Below, in pieces: positions 26,194 to 35,086 of a stretch of 51,381 nt of DNA. Source of the stretch: an uncultured Acetatifactor sp. (GTDB lineage: Bacteria; Bacillota; Clostridia; Lachnospirales; Lachnospiraceae). Below the pieces are notes generated by a model that saw nothing but the letters and a program-made list of their open reading frames with translations, did no database searches and was not told the DNA's origin. Every line of letters starts with the position of its first letter. Position 1 is the first letter of the stretch. The stretch lies in assembly GCA_910586435.1 (NCBI GenBank), contig CAJUGT010000010.1, positions 1 through 51,381 on the forward strand, read 5' to 3'. Both the position numbers and the translations under genes were made by a program.

Positions 26194-27639
26194 ATGGATA
26201 TGATTCGGAAAAAGATGTCAGTGCTTTGCGGTTTACTGGCAATGGGAGTGGTATTGGCAGGCTGTGCGGCCAAGACGCCATTGGATGCCGGGAATCCTGT
26301 CACGATTGAAGTGTGGAATTATTATAATGGAAATCAGCTTACGGCTTTTGATCAACTGGTAGAAGAATTTAATGAGACGGTGGGAAAAGAAAAGGGGATT
26401 ATTGTGAGAAGCAGCAGCCAGGGCTCGGTAAATGATCTTGAGACGAATGTGCTTGCTGCTTTGCGTGGAGATGTGGGAGCGGCGGATGTGCCGGATATTT
26501 TTATGGCATATGCGGATACGGCGTATACGGCAGATCAAATGGGCGGTATTGTGAATTTAAAACAGTATCTGACAGAGGAAGAAATAGGGACTTATATAGA
26601 CAGCTATATCAGGGAAGGGGATTTTGACGGCAATGGTGAGATTAAGATTTTTCCCATGGCCAAATCAACGGAAGTGCTGGTTCTGAACAAGACGGACTGG
26701 GATAAATTCGCTGAAGAAACAGGGGCAAGCTATGAGGACATGGCGGATATGGAGAGCCTTGTGGAAACGGCCCGGGCGTATTATGAGTGGACAGACGCCA
26801 AGACTCCTGAGAAGGAAGGGGATGGCAGGGCTTTGTTTGGCAGAGATGCCATGGCAAACTATATGCTCATTGGCAGTATGCAGCTGGGGACAGAGCTTTT
26901 TCAGGTGTCGGACGGGAAAATGACGCTGCATTTTGAGAAAAGTGTTATCCGCAAATTATGGGACTGCTACTATGTTCCCTTTGTAAAGGGATATTTTGCG
27001 GCCAGCGGACGTTTTCGCAGCGATGATATTAAAACAGGAAATATCATAGCCTTTGTGGGGGCTTCCTCTGGGGCGTCTTTTTTTCCAAGTGTGGTGAGCA
27101 TAGATGACAAGACCAGCTATCCCATAGAAATGGAGGTCCTTCCCTGCCCCGGATTTGCCCAGGGAGAAGCGTATACGGTGCAGCAGGGGGCCGGGATGGT
27201 GGTGACGAAGGGAAGCGAAGCGGAAATATATGGTGCCGTAGAATTTCTGAAATGGTTTACGGCGGATAAACAGAATATTTTGTTTTCCGTGCAGTCGGGG
27301 TATCTTCCGGTGAAAAAAACGGCCAATGATAAGAGGGCGATTCTGGAAAGCGGCGCTGAAATTACGTCTGGCATGGAAAAGACGCTTTCAGTGGCGGTGG
27401 ACATGGTGAACAACAATCAGCCGTATACTACAAGGGCATTTGCGGAGGGGACGAAAGCCCGTAATATACTGGAATATGCCATGAGTGACAGAGCGGCCAG
27501 GGACCGTGCGGTGGTGAAAGAGCGATTGGAGGCAGGGCAGAGTTTGGAAGAGGCAAGCGCAGAATTCTGCACGGACGGTTATTTTGAACAATGGTATGCG
27601 GAAACGCTGGCACAGCTACAGGAATTTGAAAACAAATGA
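26194..27639 (+). CDS. Extracellular solute-binding lipoprotein (sugar-type)
   Basis: A 481-residue protein with a lipoprotein signal: positive N-terminus MDMIRKK, a hydrophobic stretch and a lipobox VLAGC with the acylated Cys at about residue 24. The mature part has the family 1 solute-binding look (PF01547/PF13416): VTIEVWNYYNG at the first strand, PDIFMAYADTAY, and WYAETLAQLQEFENK at the end. Such proteins usually deliver sugars or oligosaccharides to an ABC importer, but no permease or ATPase gene is nearby. Instead the next gene, 14 bases later, encodes a membrane c-di-GMP enzyme with an outside sensor domain, so the likely job is ligand presentation to that sensor. ATG 26194 follows AGGAAAGG by seven bases; upstream in-frame codons lack a better site. 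Confidence 0.88.
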   Translation: MDMIRKKMSVLCGLLAMGVVLAGCAAKTPLDAGNPVTIEVWNYYNGNQLTAFDQLVEEFNETVGKEKGIIVRSSSQGSVNDLETNVLAALRGDVGAADVPDIFMAYADTAYTADQMGGIVNLKQYLTEEEIGTYIDSYIREGDFDGNGEIKIFPMAKSTEVLVLNKTDWDKFAEETGASYEDMADMESLVETARAYYEWTDAKTPEKEGDGRALFGRDAMANYMLIGSMQLGTELFQVSDGKMTLHFEKSVIRKLWDCYYVPFVKGYFAASGRFRSDDIKTGNIIAFVGASSGASFFPSVVSIDDKTSYPIEMEVLPCPGFAQGEAYTVQQGAGMVVTKGSEAEIYGAVEFLKWFTADKQNILFSVQSGYLPVKKTANDKRAILESGAEITSGMEKTLSVAVDMVNNNQPYTTRAFAEGTKARNILEYAMSDRAARDRAVVKERLEAGQSLEEASAEFCTDGYFEQWYAETLAQLQEFENK

Positions 27640-27653
27640 TGGAGGTGGAAACG

Positions 27654-30635
27654 GTGGCTGTAAAGCGCAAAGACAAGACGATATTTCGTGAGATATTGCG
27701 GCCTCTGTTAAGTGTATTGGCGCTTGAAATGCTGTTTATGATGGGGGCCATTTTGTTGGGCGGTGTTATCGACAGATTGAATCAGAACGCAACGGATATG
27801 CTGGCCCAGAAGACAGAAAACAGAAGTAGTTATCTGTTGGGAGAAATGATTGGAAGCTGGTCGGATTTGGAGCTTTTGTCGGAGGAGATAGATGCCAAAG
27901 TTCAGGAGCGGATGAACCAGGGGCTTTTGGCCCTGACAGATTTAAGTGAAAACAGTTCGGCAACCACAGATTTATTAAAGGATATGGCGCCAAGCCTGAT
28001 TAATACCATGTACAATAAAAAGATTTCCGGTATTTTTGTTATCTTTCATACGAAGGGACTGGAAGAGGAGGATGTACCGGAAGCCATGCAGGGGATTTAC
28101 CTGAGGGATTTGGACCCCAGGGCAGCGCCGTCGGAGAGGAATGCGGATCTGCTGTGGGAAAGGGCGCCGGTGGATTTGGTGAGAGCCGGTTATATTGCCA
28201 CGGATGCCGGATGGCAGCCGGCCTTTTCGAGAGAGGACAGCGTGGAGAAGGATTATTTCCGGAAGCCCTTTCAGGCGGCATATACTGATGAAGACAAGCT
28301 GAACGAAAAGGAGTATGGGTATTGGACAACGGAGCCTTATATCCTGTCAGGGGATGGCCGGACTGCCATATCTTTTTCCGTTCCGCTGCTGTTGGAGGAT
28401 GGAACCATATATGGCGTTCTGGGAGTGGAACTGCTCACCGATTACGTGGCATCACTTTTGCCGGCATCGGAACTTTTAGAGGAGCAGCAGGGGACATATC
28501 TGCTGGCGGCGGCATCGGGGGAGGGGACTTCGCTTACGCCCATTGTGAGTTCCGGAGTTGCCATGAATCTTGCGGATGCGGGACAAAAGCGCTTTACTCT
28601 GTTGGAGGAAGGATATGCCCAGGATGAGAAAGGCGAATACTACGCTGCCGCAAAGAAGCTGGGCTTATACAGTAACCATGCGCCTTTTGAGTCGGACCAG
28701 TGGTATTTGCTGGGAATTGGATCTAAAAAGAGTCTGTTTGAATTTTCCAGGCAGATACAGAAGGTTCTGTTTTTCTCTGTGATACTGACATGTATTGTGG
28801 GGCTGGCCGGAATTGTGTATGCCAGTTACAAGCTCTCGAAGCCCATTCAGCGGTTGTCGGAGGAAGTGGCAAAGGCACAGAGCGACAACAGCCTGCCGGA
28901 GCTGTCTGCCACTGGGATACGGGAGATAGATCGTTTTGCCGATTCCATTTCCCGCCTGGGACGTGAGGTGGTGGCCTCATCCACCCGCCTGTTGAGCATA
29001 ATTGATATGGCCAGTGTGGAGATGGCGGGGTATGAGCTGCGGCGGGGCATCGAGAGGGTATATGTGACAGACAACTATTTCCCTTTATTGGGGGTGCGGG
29101 GAGTGGACAGCAAGAGTCTGACTCCTGATGTCTTTCGGGAATGGCAGGAGAAACTCCACAGTTCGCTGGATCATTTTGAGCTGGAGGACGGAAGTGTTGT
29201 ATACAGTGTACATCAGGAGGATGGCAGTATTCATTATATACGTTCCGAACATCAGGAAAAGGAGGGGCGGCAGATTGGGCTGATTGAGGATGTGACGGTT
29301 TCCACTCTGGAAAAAATGCGCATTGAGAAGGAGCGTGATACGGACAATCTGACAAAACTATACGCAAGGCGAGGATTTCAGCGGGAGGCGGAAGTGCTTT
29401 TTTCCAGGCCGGAGGTTATGAAACACGCAGGGCTTCTGATGATAGACCTGGATAATCTGAAGACTACCAATGACAGGTTCGGGCATAATTTCGGTGATTT
29501 GTACATTCAGACCGCAGGAAAGTGTTTTTTGGATAATACGCCGAAACATACGGTGTGTGCCCGCATGTCGGGAGATGAGTTTATTTTGTTATTTTACGGG
29601 TATGACAGCAGGGAAGAAATCCGGGAGAAGGTGGAGGCGCTGTATAAAGCCATACGTGAAGTGGCTTTTATCCTGCCCAATGGAGATAATATGGGGTTAA
29701 GCGCCTCAGGCGGGCTGGCGTATTACCCTGATGACAGCGGAGAATTGCCGGAGCTGATGAAATTTGCTGATTTTGCCATGTATCAGGTGAAGGAGTCCAG
29801 GAAAGGGGAGTACAGGGAATTTGAACAGGAGGTCTACACACAGTATCTGCTGCGGAATCAGAGCAGGCTGGAGCTTTGTAAGGCGCTGGAGACACAGGAT
29901 ATTAATTATTTCTTTCAGCCTATTTTTGAGAGCAGAGAGGGAAGGGTGTATGCTTATGAAGCTCTTATGCGTGTGAATCTACCTACGCTGCGCTCTCCGG
30001 AAGTCATGCTGAGACTGGCGAAAGAAGAAGGGCGTATGCATGATATTGAGTATATCACCATGTTCCGGGCCACAAGCTGTTATCGGAAGCTGCTGGAAGA
30101 GGGAGAGGTATCAAAAGACGCGCTGCTTTTTATTAATTCCATCGCCAATGAAAGAATGACAGAAGAAGAGGAAGAACAATACCATATATTATATAAGGAT
30201 ATTCAGGATCGTGTGGTTGTGGAGATTACGGAAGCAGAGCATCTGGATATGGAGCTGATTAACAAAAAAAGTCAGGTGAAAGGATTTTCCGGAATCTATG
30301 CGCTGGACGACTATGGAAGCGGTTATAACAGTGAAGTAAATCTGCTGAAACTCAATCCAAAATATGTTAAGGTGGATATTACCATAGTGCGGGATGTGGA
30401 TAAGGATGCCAACAAGCAACAGATTATCAGCAATATTGTCAATTATGCCCACAAAAGGGATATGAGGATCATTGCCGAAGGATTGGAGACGGCAGAGGAG
30501 CTGAGAAAGGTTTTGGAGCTTGGGGTGGATTTGCTGCAAGGGTATTATCTTGCGAGGCCGGGAGAAAAGCCGCCGGCAATCAACGAAGAGGCTCTCGGAA
30601 CAATCAGGGAGTATTGGGGACAGCGGGAATCATAA
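27654..30635 (+). CDS. Membrane sensor with PAS, GGDEF and EAL domains (c-di-GMP turnover)
   Basis: A 993-residue protein: membrane helices at about 20-40 and 370-392 bracket a large outside region with Cache-like features (GYWTTEPYILSGDGRTAISF, VYGVLG-type strand). A HAMP-like segment (393-440), a PAS-like domain (445-565), a GGDEF domain (about 575-735, motif SGDEF near 638) and an EAL domain (745-985) follow. The EAL part keeps YEALMR, EITEAEH, DDYGSGYN, KVDIT, AEGLET and QGYYLARP, so phosphodiesterase activity is likely. The first Gly of GGDEF is Ser, which many active cyclases tolerate, and no RxxD I-site was checked precisely. GTG 27654 is chosen because GGAGG lies eight bases upstream; the ATG at 27636 overlaps the previous stop. 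A terminator overlaps its end. Confidence 0.9.
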   Translation: MAVKRKDKTIFREILRPLLSVLALEMLFMMGAILLGGVIDRLNQNATDMLAQKTENRSSYLLGEMIGSWSDLELLSEEIDAKVQERMNQGLLALTDLSENSSATTDLLKDMAPSLINTMYNKKISGIFVIFHTKGLEEEDVPEAMQGIYLRDLDPRAAPSERNADLLWERAPVDLVRAGYIATDAGWQPAFSREDSVEKDYFRKPFQAAYTDEDKLNEKEYGYWTTEPYILSGDGRTAISFSVPLLLEDGTIYGVLGVELLTDYVASLLPASELLEEQQGTYLLAAASGEGTSLTPIVSSGVAMNLADAGQKRFTLLEEGYAQDEKGEYYAAAKKLGLYSNHAPFESDQWYLLGIGSKKSLFEFSRQIQKVLFFSVILTCIVGLAGIVYASYKLSKPIQRLSEEVAKAQSDNSLPELSATGIREIDRFADSISRLGREVVASSTRLLSIIDMASVEMAGYELRRGIERVYVTDNYFPLLGVRGVDSKSLTPDVFREWQEKLHSSLDHFELEDGSVVYSVHQEDGSIHYIRSEHQEKEGRQIGLIEDVTVSTLEKMRIEKERDTDNLTKLYARRGFQREAEVLFSRPEVMKHAGLLMIDLDNLKTTNDRFGHNFGDLYIQTAGKCFLDNTPKHTVCARMSGDEFILLFYGYDSREEIREKVEALYKAIREVAFILPNGDNMGLSASGGLAYYPDDSGELPELMKFADFAMYQVKESRKGEYREFEQEVYTQYLLRNQSRLELCKALETQDINYFFQPIFESREGRVYAYEALMRVNLPTLRSPEVMLRLAKEEGRMHDIEYITMFRATSCYRKLLEEGEVSKDALLFINSIANERMTEEEEEQYHILYKDIQDRVVVEITEAEHLDMELINKKSQVKGFSGIYALDDYGSGYNSEVNLLKLNPKYVKVDITIVRDVDKDANKQQIISNIVNYAHKRDMRIIAEGLETAEELRKVLELGVDLLQGYYLARPGEKPPAINEEALGTIREYWGQRES

Positions 30636-30650
30636 GCGCTGTCCTTTTTT
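30618..30650 (+). terminator. Rho-independent terminator after the GGDEF/EAL gene
   Basis: GGACAGCG (30618-30625) pairs with CGCTGTCC (30637-30644) and is followed directly by six T. The left arm lies inside the last codons of the gene. Confidence 0.9.
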
Positions 30651-30703
30651 ATAATTTTTTTATTCTTATATATTCTCCAATTTATATACTAATAACAAAA
30701 ATG

Positions 30704-30860
30704 TGGTATAATGTTGACACTGAAGGGCATTGTGTCAACTTCTGATTCCATGTGCGCTAAGGCGCACAAAATCATGGTATAATGTTGACACTGAAGGGCA
30801 TTGTGTCAACTGTTGATTCCATGCGCGCTAAGGCGCGCAGGATTATGGTATAATGTCCGC
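30704..30860 (+). promoter_or_regulatory. 71-bp tandem repeats, each with an extended -10 promoter
   Basis: TGGTATAATG occurs three times with TATAAT at 30707, 30778 and 30849, a period of exactly 71 bases. The first two units are nearly full copies: right after the -10 comes a palindrome GTTGACAC / GTGTCAAC (30713-30739 and the same in unit two), then a hairpin GTGCGC-TAAG-GCGCAC (30752-30767), which in unit two is GCGCGC-TAAG-GCGCGC (30823-30838). The third unit keeps only the -10. They precede the two-component operon. Confidence 0.75.
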
Positions 30861-30864
30861 AAAG

Positions 30865-30978
30865 GGCAGAGCCAAGCGTCCAAAGACGCAACTGCCAAAC
30901 TTGTTTGAGCAGATGCTTCTTTGGACATTTGGCGAGCGAAGCGAACCCGAAAAACAGAAGGTTTTTCGGGTCTCTGCC
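30865..30978 (+). ncRNA. Candidate structured leader RNA of the two-component operon
   Basis: Downstream of the third -10 element, GGCAGAG (30865-30871) can pair with CTCTGCC (30972-30978) and close a multi-branch fold. Inside are GTCCAAAG (30878-30885) with CTTTGGAC (30919-30926), and CCCGAAAAAC (30946-30955) with GTTTTTCGGG (30961-30970). No known riboswitch class is recognised. It could also be a copy of an intergenic repeat. Confidence 0.45.
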
Positions 30979-31012
30979 GATACGCTTACTACATGGACCT
31001 GGAGGAGTTAAT

Positions 31013-32521
31013 ATGAAATTTAGAACAAGGCTGCAGGTAACTTTTATCACTATCATTGTTCTGCCATTAGCTTTGACCATCCTGGCTTTTTGCGGGATTG
31101 GTGTGTATCTGATGAATGTCCAAAAGGGTTTTCCCATTGTGAAGCCGGATTATACAGCCTTGGCGGAAAATATGCAGGAGGCGGTAGAGACAACGGACAG
31201 AGCGTTTTACTATCTGCAAGATCAGATAGAGGAGGATGCGTCCCAATTGGCGGATAAGAATTACCTGAATATGGTAAATTCTCAGATTGCCCGGCGGACC
31301 ACATACATTATTGTAAGAAAAGGAGATCAGATATATTATGCCGGGAATGAAGAAGCGGCAAAGGCGATTTTTCACAAGCTTCCCGGGTATCAGGAACGTG
31401 ATGTTTCAGAGGATTCCGGAATCTACTTTGACGATTTGGATAAATATGTAAAACAGCTGGATTTTCGTTTTCCTGATGGAAGTGAAGGAAGCGCGTTTGT
31501 GGTTACAAAGGTGAATTCGCTCATTTCGCGTCATTTACTTATTGACATGTTTGTGGCTATTTTTCTGATTTTGATGTTTACCAGTCTCATGTTGACATGG
31601 TGGATTCATAGAGGAGTGTTTCATCCGATTAATGAACTTAATATTGCCATGCGCAAGATAAAGGAGGGTAATTTTGAATACACTTTGCAGACGGACGCCA
31701 AGGGCGAAATAGGAGATTTGTACCGAAATTACGAGGATATGCGTCTAAGGCTGAAGGAGAATACGGAGGAAAATGAGGAGAGTGAGAAGCAGAACAGGGA
31801 GCTGGTGAGCAATATATCCCATGATTTGAAGACACCTATTACGGCCATCAAGGGATATGTGGAAGGAATTATGGACGGTGTGGCGGACACGCCCGAGAAA
31901 ATGGATAAGTATATTAAGACAATATATAACAAAGCGAATGATATGGAGAGGCTTATCAATGAATTGACTTATTATTCCGGTATTGACAACAATCGAATCC
32001 CTTACAATTTTCATCGAATTAATGTAGCGGATTATTTTGGGGATTGCGTGGAAGAGGTGGGGTTGGATTTGGAACAGAAAAATATAGAGTTAAACTATTC
32101 TAATCTTTCAAGACCTGATACAATTGTCATTGCGGACCCGGAGCAGATGAAGAAGGTAATTAATAATATTATCAGCAACAGTGTAAAATATATGGATAAG
32201 CCCCGGGGAGTGATAGATATTCGGATTCTGGATGAGGTGGACTCCATACGCATTGAGATTGAGGATAACGGAAAAGGCATTGCCCAAAAGGATCTGCCCA
32301 AGATTTTTGAACGTTTTTACAGAACGGATGCCTCCCGCAATTCCGCTCAGGGCGGCAGCGGCATTGGCCTTTCCATTGTAAAGAAGATTGTGGAAGACCA
32401 TGGAGGATATATTTGGGCCACCGGTAAGGAAGGAGAGGGGACTTGTATTAATTTTGTGCTTAGAAAATATATTGAGCTTCAGGATGGGCCTGAAGAACAT
32501 TTAAATAAAAAGAGAGGTTAA
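31013..32521 (+). CDS. Sensor histidine kinase of a two-component system
   Basis: A 502-residue membrane kinase: helices at about 12-33 and 175-200 enclose an outside sensor of about 140 residues, then a HAMP domain (about 200-255). The phosphoacceptor box SNISHDLKTPITAIKGY has His at about 270. The ATP-binding domain has NNIISNSVKYM (N box), EDNGKGI (about 416) and GGSGIGLSIVKKIVEDHGG (about 447). It should phosphorylate the OmpR-type regulator encoded 21 bases downstream. The signal is not apparent; there is no metal- or peptide-binding signature in the sensor. ATG 31013 has GGAGGAG upstream; the frame open to 30905 runs through the leader and is not coding. VanS-like identity was considered because of the nearby vanG/vanT, but nothing specific supports it. 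Confidence 0.9.
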   Translation: MKFRTRLQVTFITIIVLPLALTILAFCGIGVYLMNVQKGFPIVKPDYTALAENMQEAVETTDRAFYYLQDQIEEDASQLADKNYLNMVNSQIARRTTYIIVRKGDQIYYAGNEEAAKAIFHKLPGYQERDVSEDSGIYFDDLDKYVKQLDFRFPDGSEGSAFVVTKVNSLISRHLLIDMFVAIFLILMFTSLMLTWWIHRGVFHPINELNIAMRKIKEGNFEYTLQTDAKGEIGDLYRNYEDMRLRLKENTEENEESEKQNRELVSNISHDLKTPITAIKGYVEGIMDGVADTPEKMDKYIKTIYNKANDMERLINELTYYSGIDNNRIPYNFHRINVADYFGDCVEEVGLDLEQKNIELNYSNLSRPDTIVIADPEQMKKVINNIISNSVKYMDKPRGVIDIRILDEVDSIRIEIEDNGKGIAQKDLPKIFERFYRTDASRNSAQGGSGIGLSIVKKIVEDHGGYIWATGKEGEGTCINFVLRKYIELQDGPEEHLNKKRG

Positions 32522-32542
32522 AAGGAAAGGCAGGTTATTGGT

Positions 32543-33235
32543 ATGAGCAGGATTTTGATTATTGAAGATGAGGTAGCCATTGCGGATTTAGAGAAAGATT
32601 ATCTGGAATTGAGTGATTTTCAGGTGGATATATGTAACTCCGGAGATGAGGGTCTTGCCATGGCCATGAAGGGTGAGTATAATCTGGTGATTTTGGATTT
32701 GATGCTGCCGGGAATGGACGGATTTGAAGTATGCAGGAAGATTCGGGAGGAGAAAAATATTCCCATTTTAATGGTTTCCGCCAAGAAAAATGATATAGAT
32801 AAAATCAGAGGCCTGGGCTTGGGGGCGGATGACTACATGACAAAACCATTCAGTCCCAGTGAACTGGTTGCCAGAGTGAAGGCGCATATGGCGAGATATG
32901 AACGTCTGGTGGGGACCAATCAGAAGCCTCAGAATGATATAGTGGAAATTCGGGGCATTCGCATTGACAAGACGGCTCGCCGAGTGTATGTAAACGGTGA
33001 AGAAAGAACCTTTACCACAAAAGAATTTGATTTGCTGACTTTTCTGGCAGAAAATCCAAATCATGTGTATACAAAGGAAGAACTTTTCCGGGAGATTTGG
33101 GATATGGACTCTATCGGGGACATCGCAACAGTTACGGTGCATATCAAGAAAATCAGGGAGAAAATAGAACCGGATACGGCAAAACCGCAATATATAGAGA
33201 CCATTTGGGGGGTTGGGTATCGGTTTAAGGTGTAG
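32543..33235 (+). CDS. OmpR/PhoB-family response regulator
   Basis: A 230-residue regulator. The receiver domain (1-120) has the acidic pocket IIEDE (8-10), the phosphoacceptor Asp52 in VILDLMLPGMDG, the Thr/Ser switch in LMVSAKK and Lys in MTKPFSP. The DNA-binding winged helix (about 130-230) shows RVYVNGEERTFTTKEFDLL and ends with ETIWGVGYRFKV, the OmpR signature. It is paired with the kinase directly upstream and probably activates or represses promoters such as the 71-bp repeats before the operon, though this is only inferred from position. A weak GC-rich dyad follows at about 33277-33310. Confidence 0.93.
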   Translation: MSRILIIEDEVAIADLEKDYLELSDFQVDICNSGDEGLAMAMKGEYNLVILDLMLPGMDGFEVCRKIREEKNIPILMVSAKKNDIDKIRGLGLGADDYMTKPFSPSELVARVKAHMARYERLVGTNQKPQNDIVEIRGIRIDKTARRVYVNGEERTFTTKEFDLLTFLAENPNHVYTKEELFREIWDMDSIGDIATVTVHIKKIREKIEPDTAKPQYIETIWGVGYRFKV

Positions 33236-33325
33236 GATTTTTCAAGTGAATGTCTGGAATCAAAACAGAAAGCGCAGGCCGGGAATCAAGGGAAGATTTC
33301 CGGTCTTATAGTATGGGTGAGGGAG

Positions 33326-35017
33326 ATGTTTCCAAAAGAATTTTTAGAGAGAATGGAAAAGATGCTGGGAGGAGAATATGGAAATTTTCTGGAAAGTCTT
33401 GCCCAGGATAGATGTCAGGCGTTGCGGCTGAATCCGTCAAAGGTACGTGTGGATGGAAAGAACGCTTTACAGGTGCTGGGTGAGGAGAAAGAGGAGCAGG
33501 AGGAAATCACGGCTGCATGGAAACCGTTTCTGTCAAGGGTACCCTGGGAGGAAACGGGCTATTACTACCAAGCAGAAGATGCCCCCGGAAAGCATCCCTA
33601 CCATGAAGCAGGGGTGTATTATATTCAGGAACCCAGTGCCATGGTGCCGGCAGCATTACTTGATGCGAAACCCGGGGAACGGATTCTGGATTTATGCGCA
33701 GCGCCCGGGGGGAAAAGCACACAGATTGCCATCAGGATGGAGGGAAGCGGCATACTGTTTAGCAATGAGATAAATCCTATGAGAGCGAAAGCTTTGTCGG
33801 AGAATATAGAGCGGATGGGCATTGGCAATGCCTGTGTTGTCAATGAAACCCCGGAACATCTGGCAGAGGTTTTTCCAGAATATTTCGACAGGATACTGGT
33901 GGACGCGCCCTGTTCGGGAGAGGGGATGTTTCGTAAAAACCAGGAAGCTTGTGAAGAATGGAGCCAGGAGAACGTAAAAATGTGTGCCGGGCGGCAGGAT
34001 GGCATTCTGGAGCTTGCGGCAGGAATGCTTCGGCCGGGCGGCAGGATGGTGTATTCCACCTGTACTTTTGCGCCGGAGGAGAACGAAGGAAGTGTCAGCA
34101 GGTTTCTTCGGAAGCACAAAGACTTTGAATTGGTGGAGATTTCCGCCCTGGAGAAAGAACGGTATGGGCTGCAAGGGTGTGATGGGGAAGGAAGGTTTGT
34201 GGGGGAGGCGGTGAAAGGATTGGAGGGAACAATTCGTCTATGGCCCCACCGGATTCAGGGGGAAGGTCATTTTGCTGCTGTGATGCGGAAGGCAGGAGCT
34301 GCGGCGAAAGAGGAAGAAGCAGCGGAGCAGCCTGTGGAGCAGAAAGAGAACAATTCCCATAAAACAAAAGAACGAAAGGAAGCCCTGAATACGGCAGCAG
34401 GCGGAAAAATGGAAGGCATACTGCGCAGGGTGCCGGAGGAATTTGCGGCCTTTGTCCGTGAAAACTTGAAAGTGCCTGTGGAAGAGGCGCAGGTGCCTGC
34501 TGGAGAAGACTTACAGGTATCTGTCAAGGAAAAGTTGAAGATGCCCGTAGTGGAAGAAAAAAAATCATGTGACAAAAAGATTCTTCGGGGAAGTAGTGGG
34601 CAGACGGAAATGGAGGACATGTTGTACGCTCTGGGAACCATGACAGGGAGGAAGGGTGCCCTTCAGCTGGCAGGGTTTGGGGAGCAATTATATCTTGTGT
34701 CTGGGGGAATGCCGTCTTTGAAAGGACTGAGAGTGCTTCGGCCGGGGCTGCATCTGGGGGAAGTAAAGAAGAATCGTTTTGAGCCTTCCCATGCGTTGGC
34801 GCTGGCATTGCGGCCCTTTAGCGCGCTTCATAGATGGGATTTGAAGTCCGACGGAAAGGACATTTTATCCTATTTGAACGGAGGAACATTGGAAGCGGAC
34901 GGAGAGAAGGGATGGTATCTCATTTGTGTGGATGGTTTCGGAATCGGCTGGGGAAAGCTGGCAGGGGGAATCATGAAGAACCATTATCCAAAAGGTTTGA
35001 GGGGGAAAGGGCGCTGA
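33326..35017 (+). CDS. RsmF/YebU-like 16S rRNA m5C methyltransferase
   Basis: About 563 residues. The N-terminal part (1-300) is a NOL1/NOP2/Sun methyltransferase: SAM loop LDLCAAPGGKSTQIA, Asp/Pro-Cys motif DAPCSGEGMFRK (about 194) and the nucleophile motif YSTCTFAPEENEGS (about 245). The C-terminal third resembles the RsmF PUA-like tail (GLHLGEVKKNRFEPSHALAL). Between them lies a Glu/Lys-rich insertion of about 100 residues (about 325-430) with imperfect copies of a VPVEE / LKMPV theme, unusual for the family. It methylates a cytosine of 16S rRNA in the cytoplasm. GTG 33317 is an alternative start; ATG 33326 gives the family N-terminus MFPKEFLERM, but its GAGGG site is very close. Confidence 0.88.
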   Translation: MFPKEFLERMEKMLGGEYGNFLESLAQDRCQALRLNPSKVRVDGKNALQVLGEEKEEQEEITAAWKPFLSRVPWEETGYYYQAEDAPGKHPYHEAGVYYIQEPSAMVPAALLDAKPGERILDLCAAPGGKSTQIAIRMEGSGILFSNEINPMRAKALSENIERMGIGNACVVNETPEHLAEVFPEYFDRILVDAPCSGEGMFRKNQEACEEWSQENVKMCAGRQDGILELAAGMLRPGGRMVYSTCTFAPEENEGSVSRFLRKHKDFELVEISALEKERYGLQGCDGEGRFVGEAVKGLEGTIRLWPHRIQGEGHFAAVMRKAGAAAKEEEAAEQPVEQKENNSHKTKERKEALNTAAGGKMEGILRRVPEEFAAFVRENLKVPVEEAQVPAGEDLQVSVKEKLKMPVVEEKKSCDKKILRGSSGQTEMEDMLYALGTMTGRKGALQLAGFGEQLYLVSGGMPSLKGLRVLRPGLHLGEVKKNRFEPSHALALALRPFSALHRWDLKSDGKDILSYLNGGTLEADGEKGWYLICVDGFGIGWGKLAGGIMKNHYPKGLRGKGR

Positions 35018-35086
35018 AGAGATTTCATTGCCCTTTTGCTATGAGGGATTCATGGAACAGAAAAGGGACCGGGAGGTGGTAACAGG

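Noticed and set aside
28723..29367. A 214-codon minus-strand frame inside the GGDEF/EAL gene
   Set aside because: Pro- and Ser-rich shadow of the real gene with no start signal.
31013..33235. The two-component system as VanRS controlling the vanG/vanT pair
   Set aside because: It is on the other strand, 5 kb away beyond an unrelated operon, and the sensor shows no VanS-specific feature.
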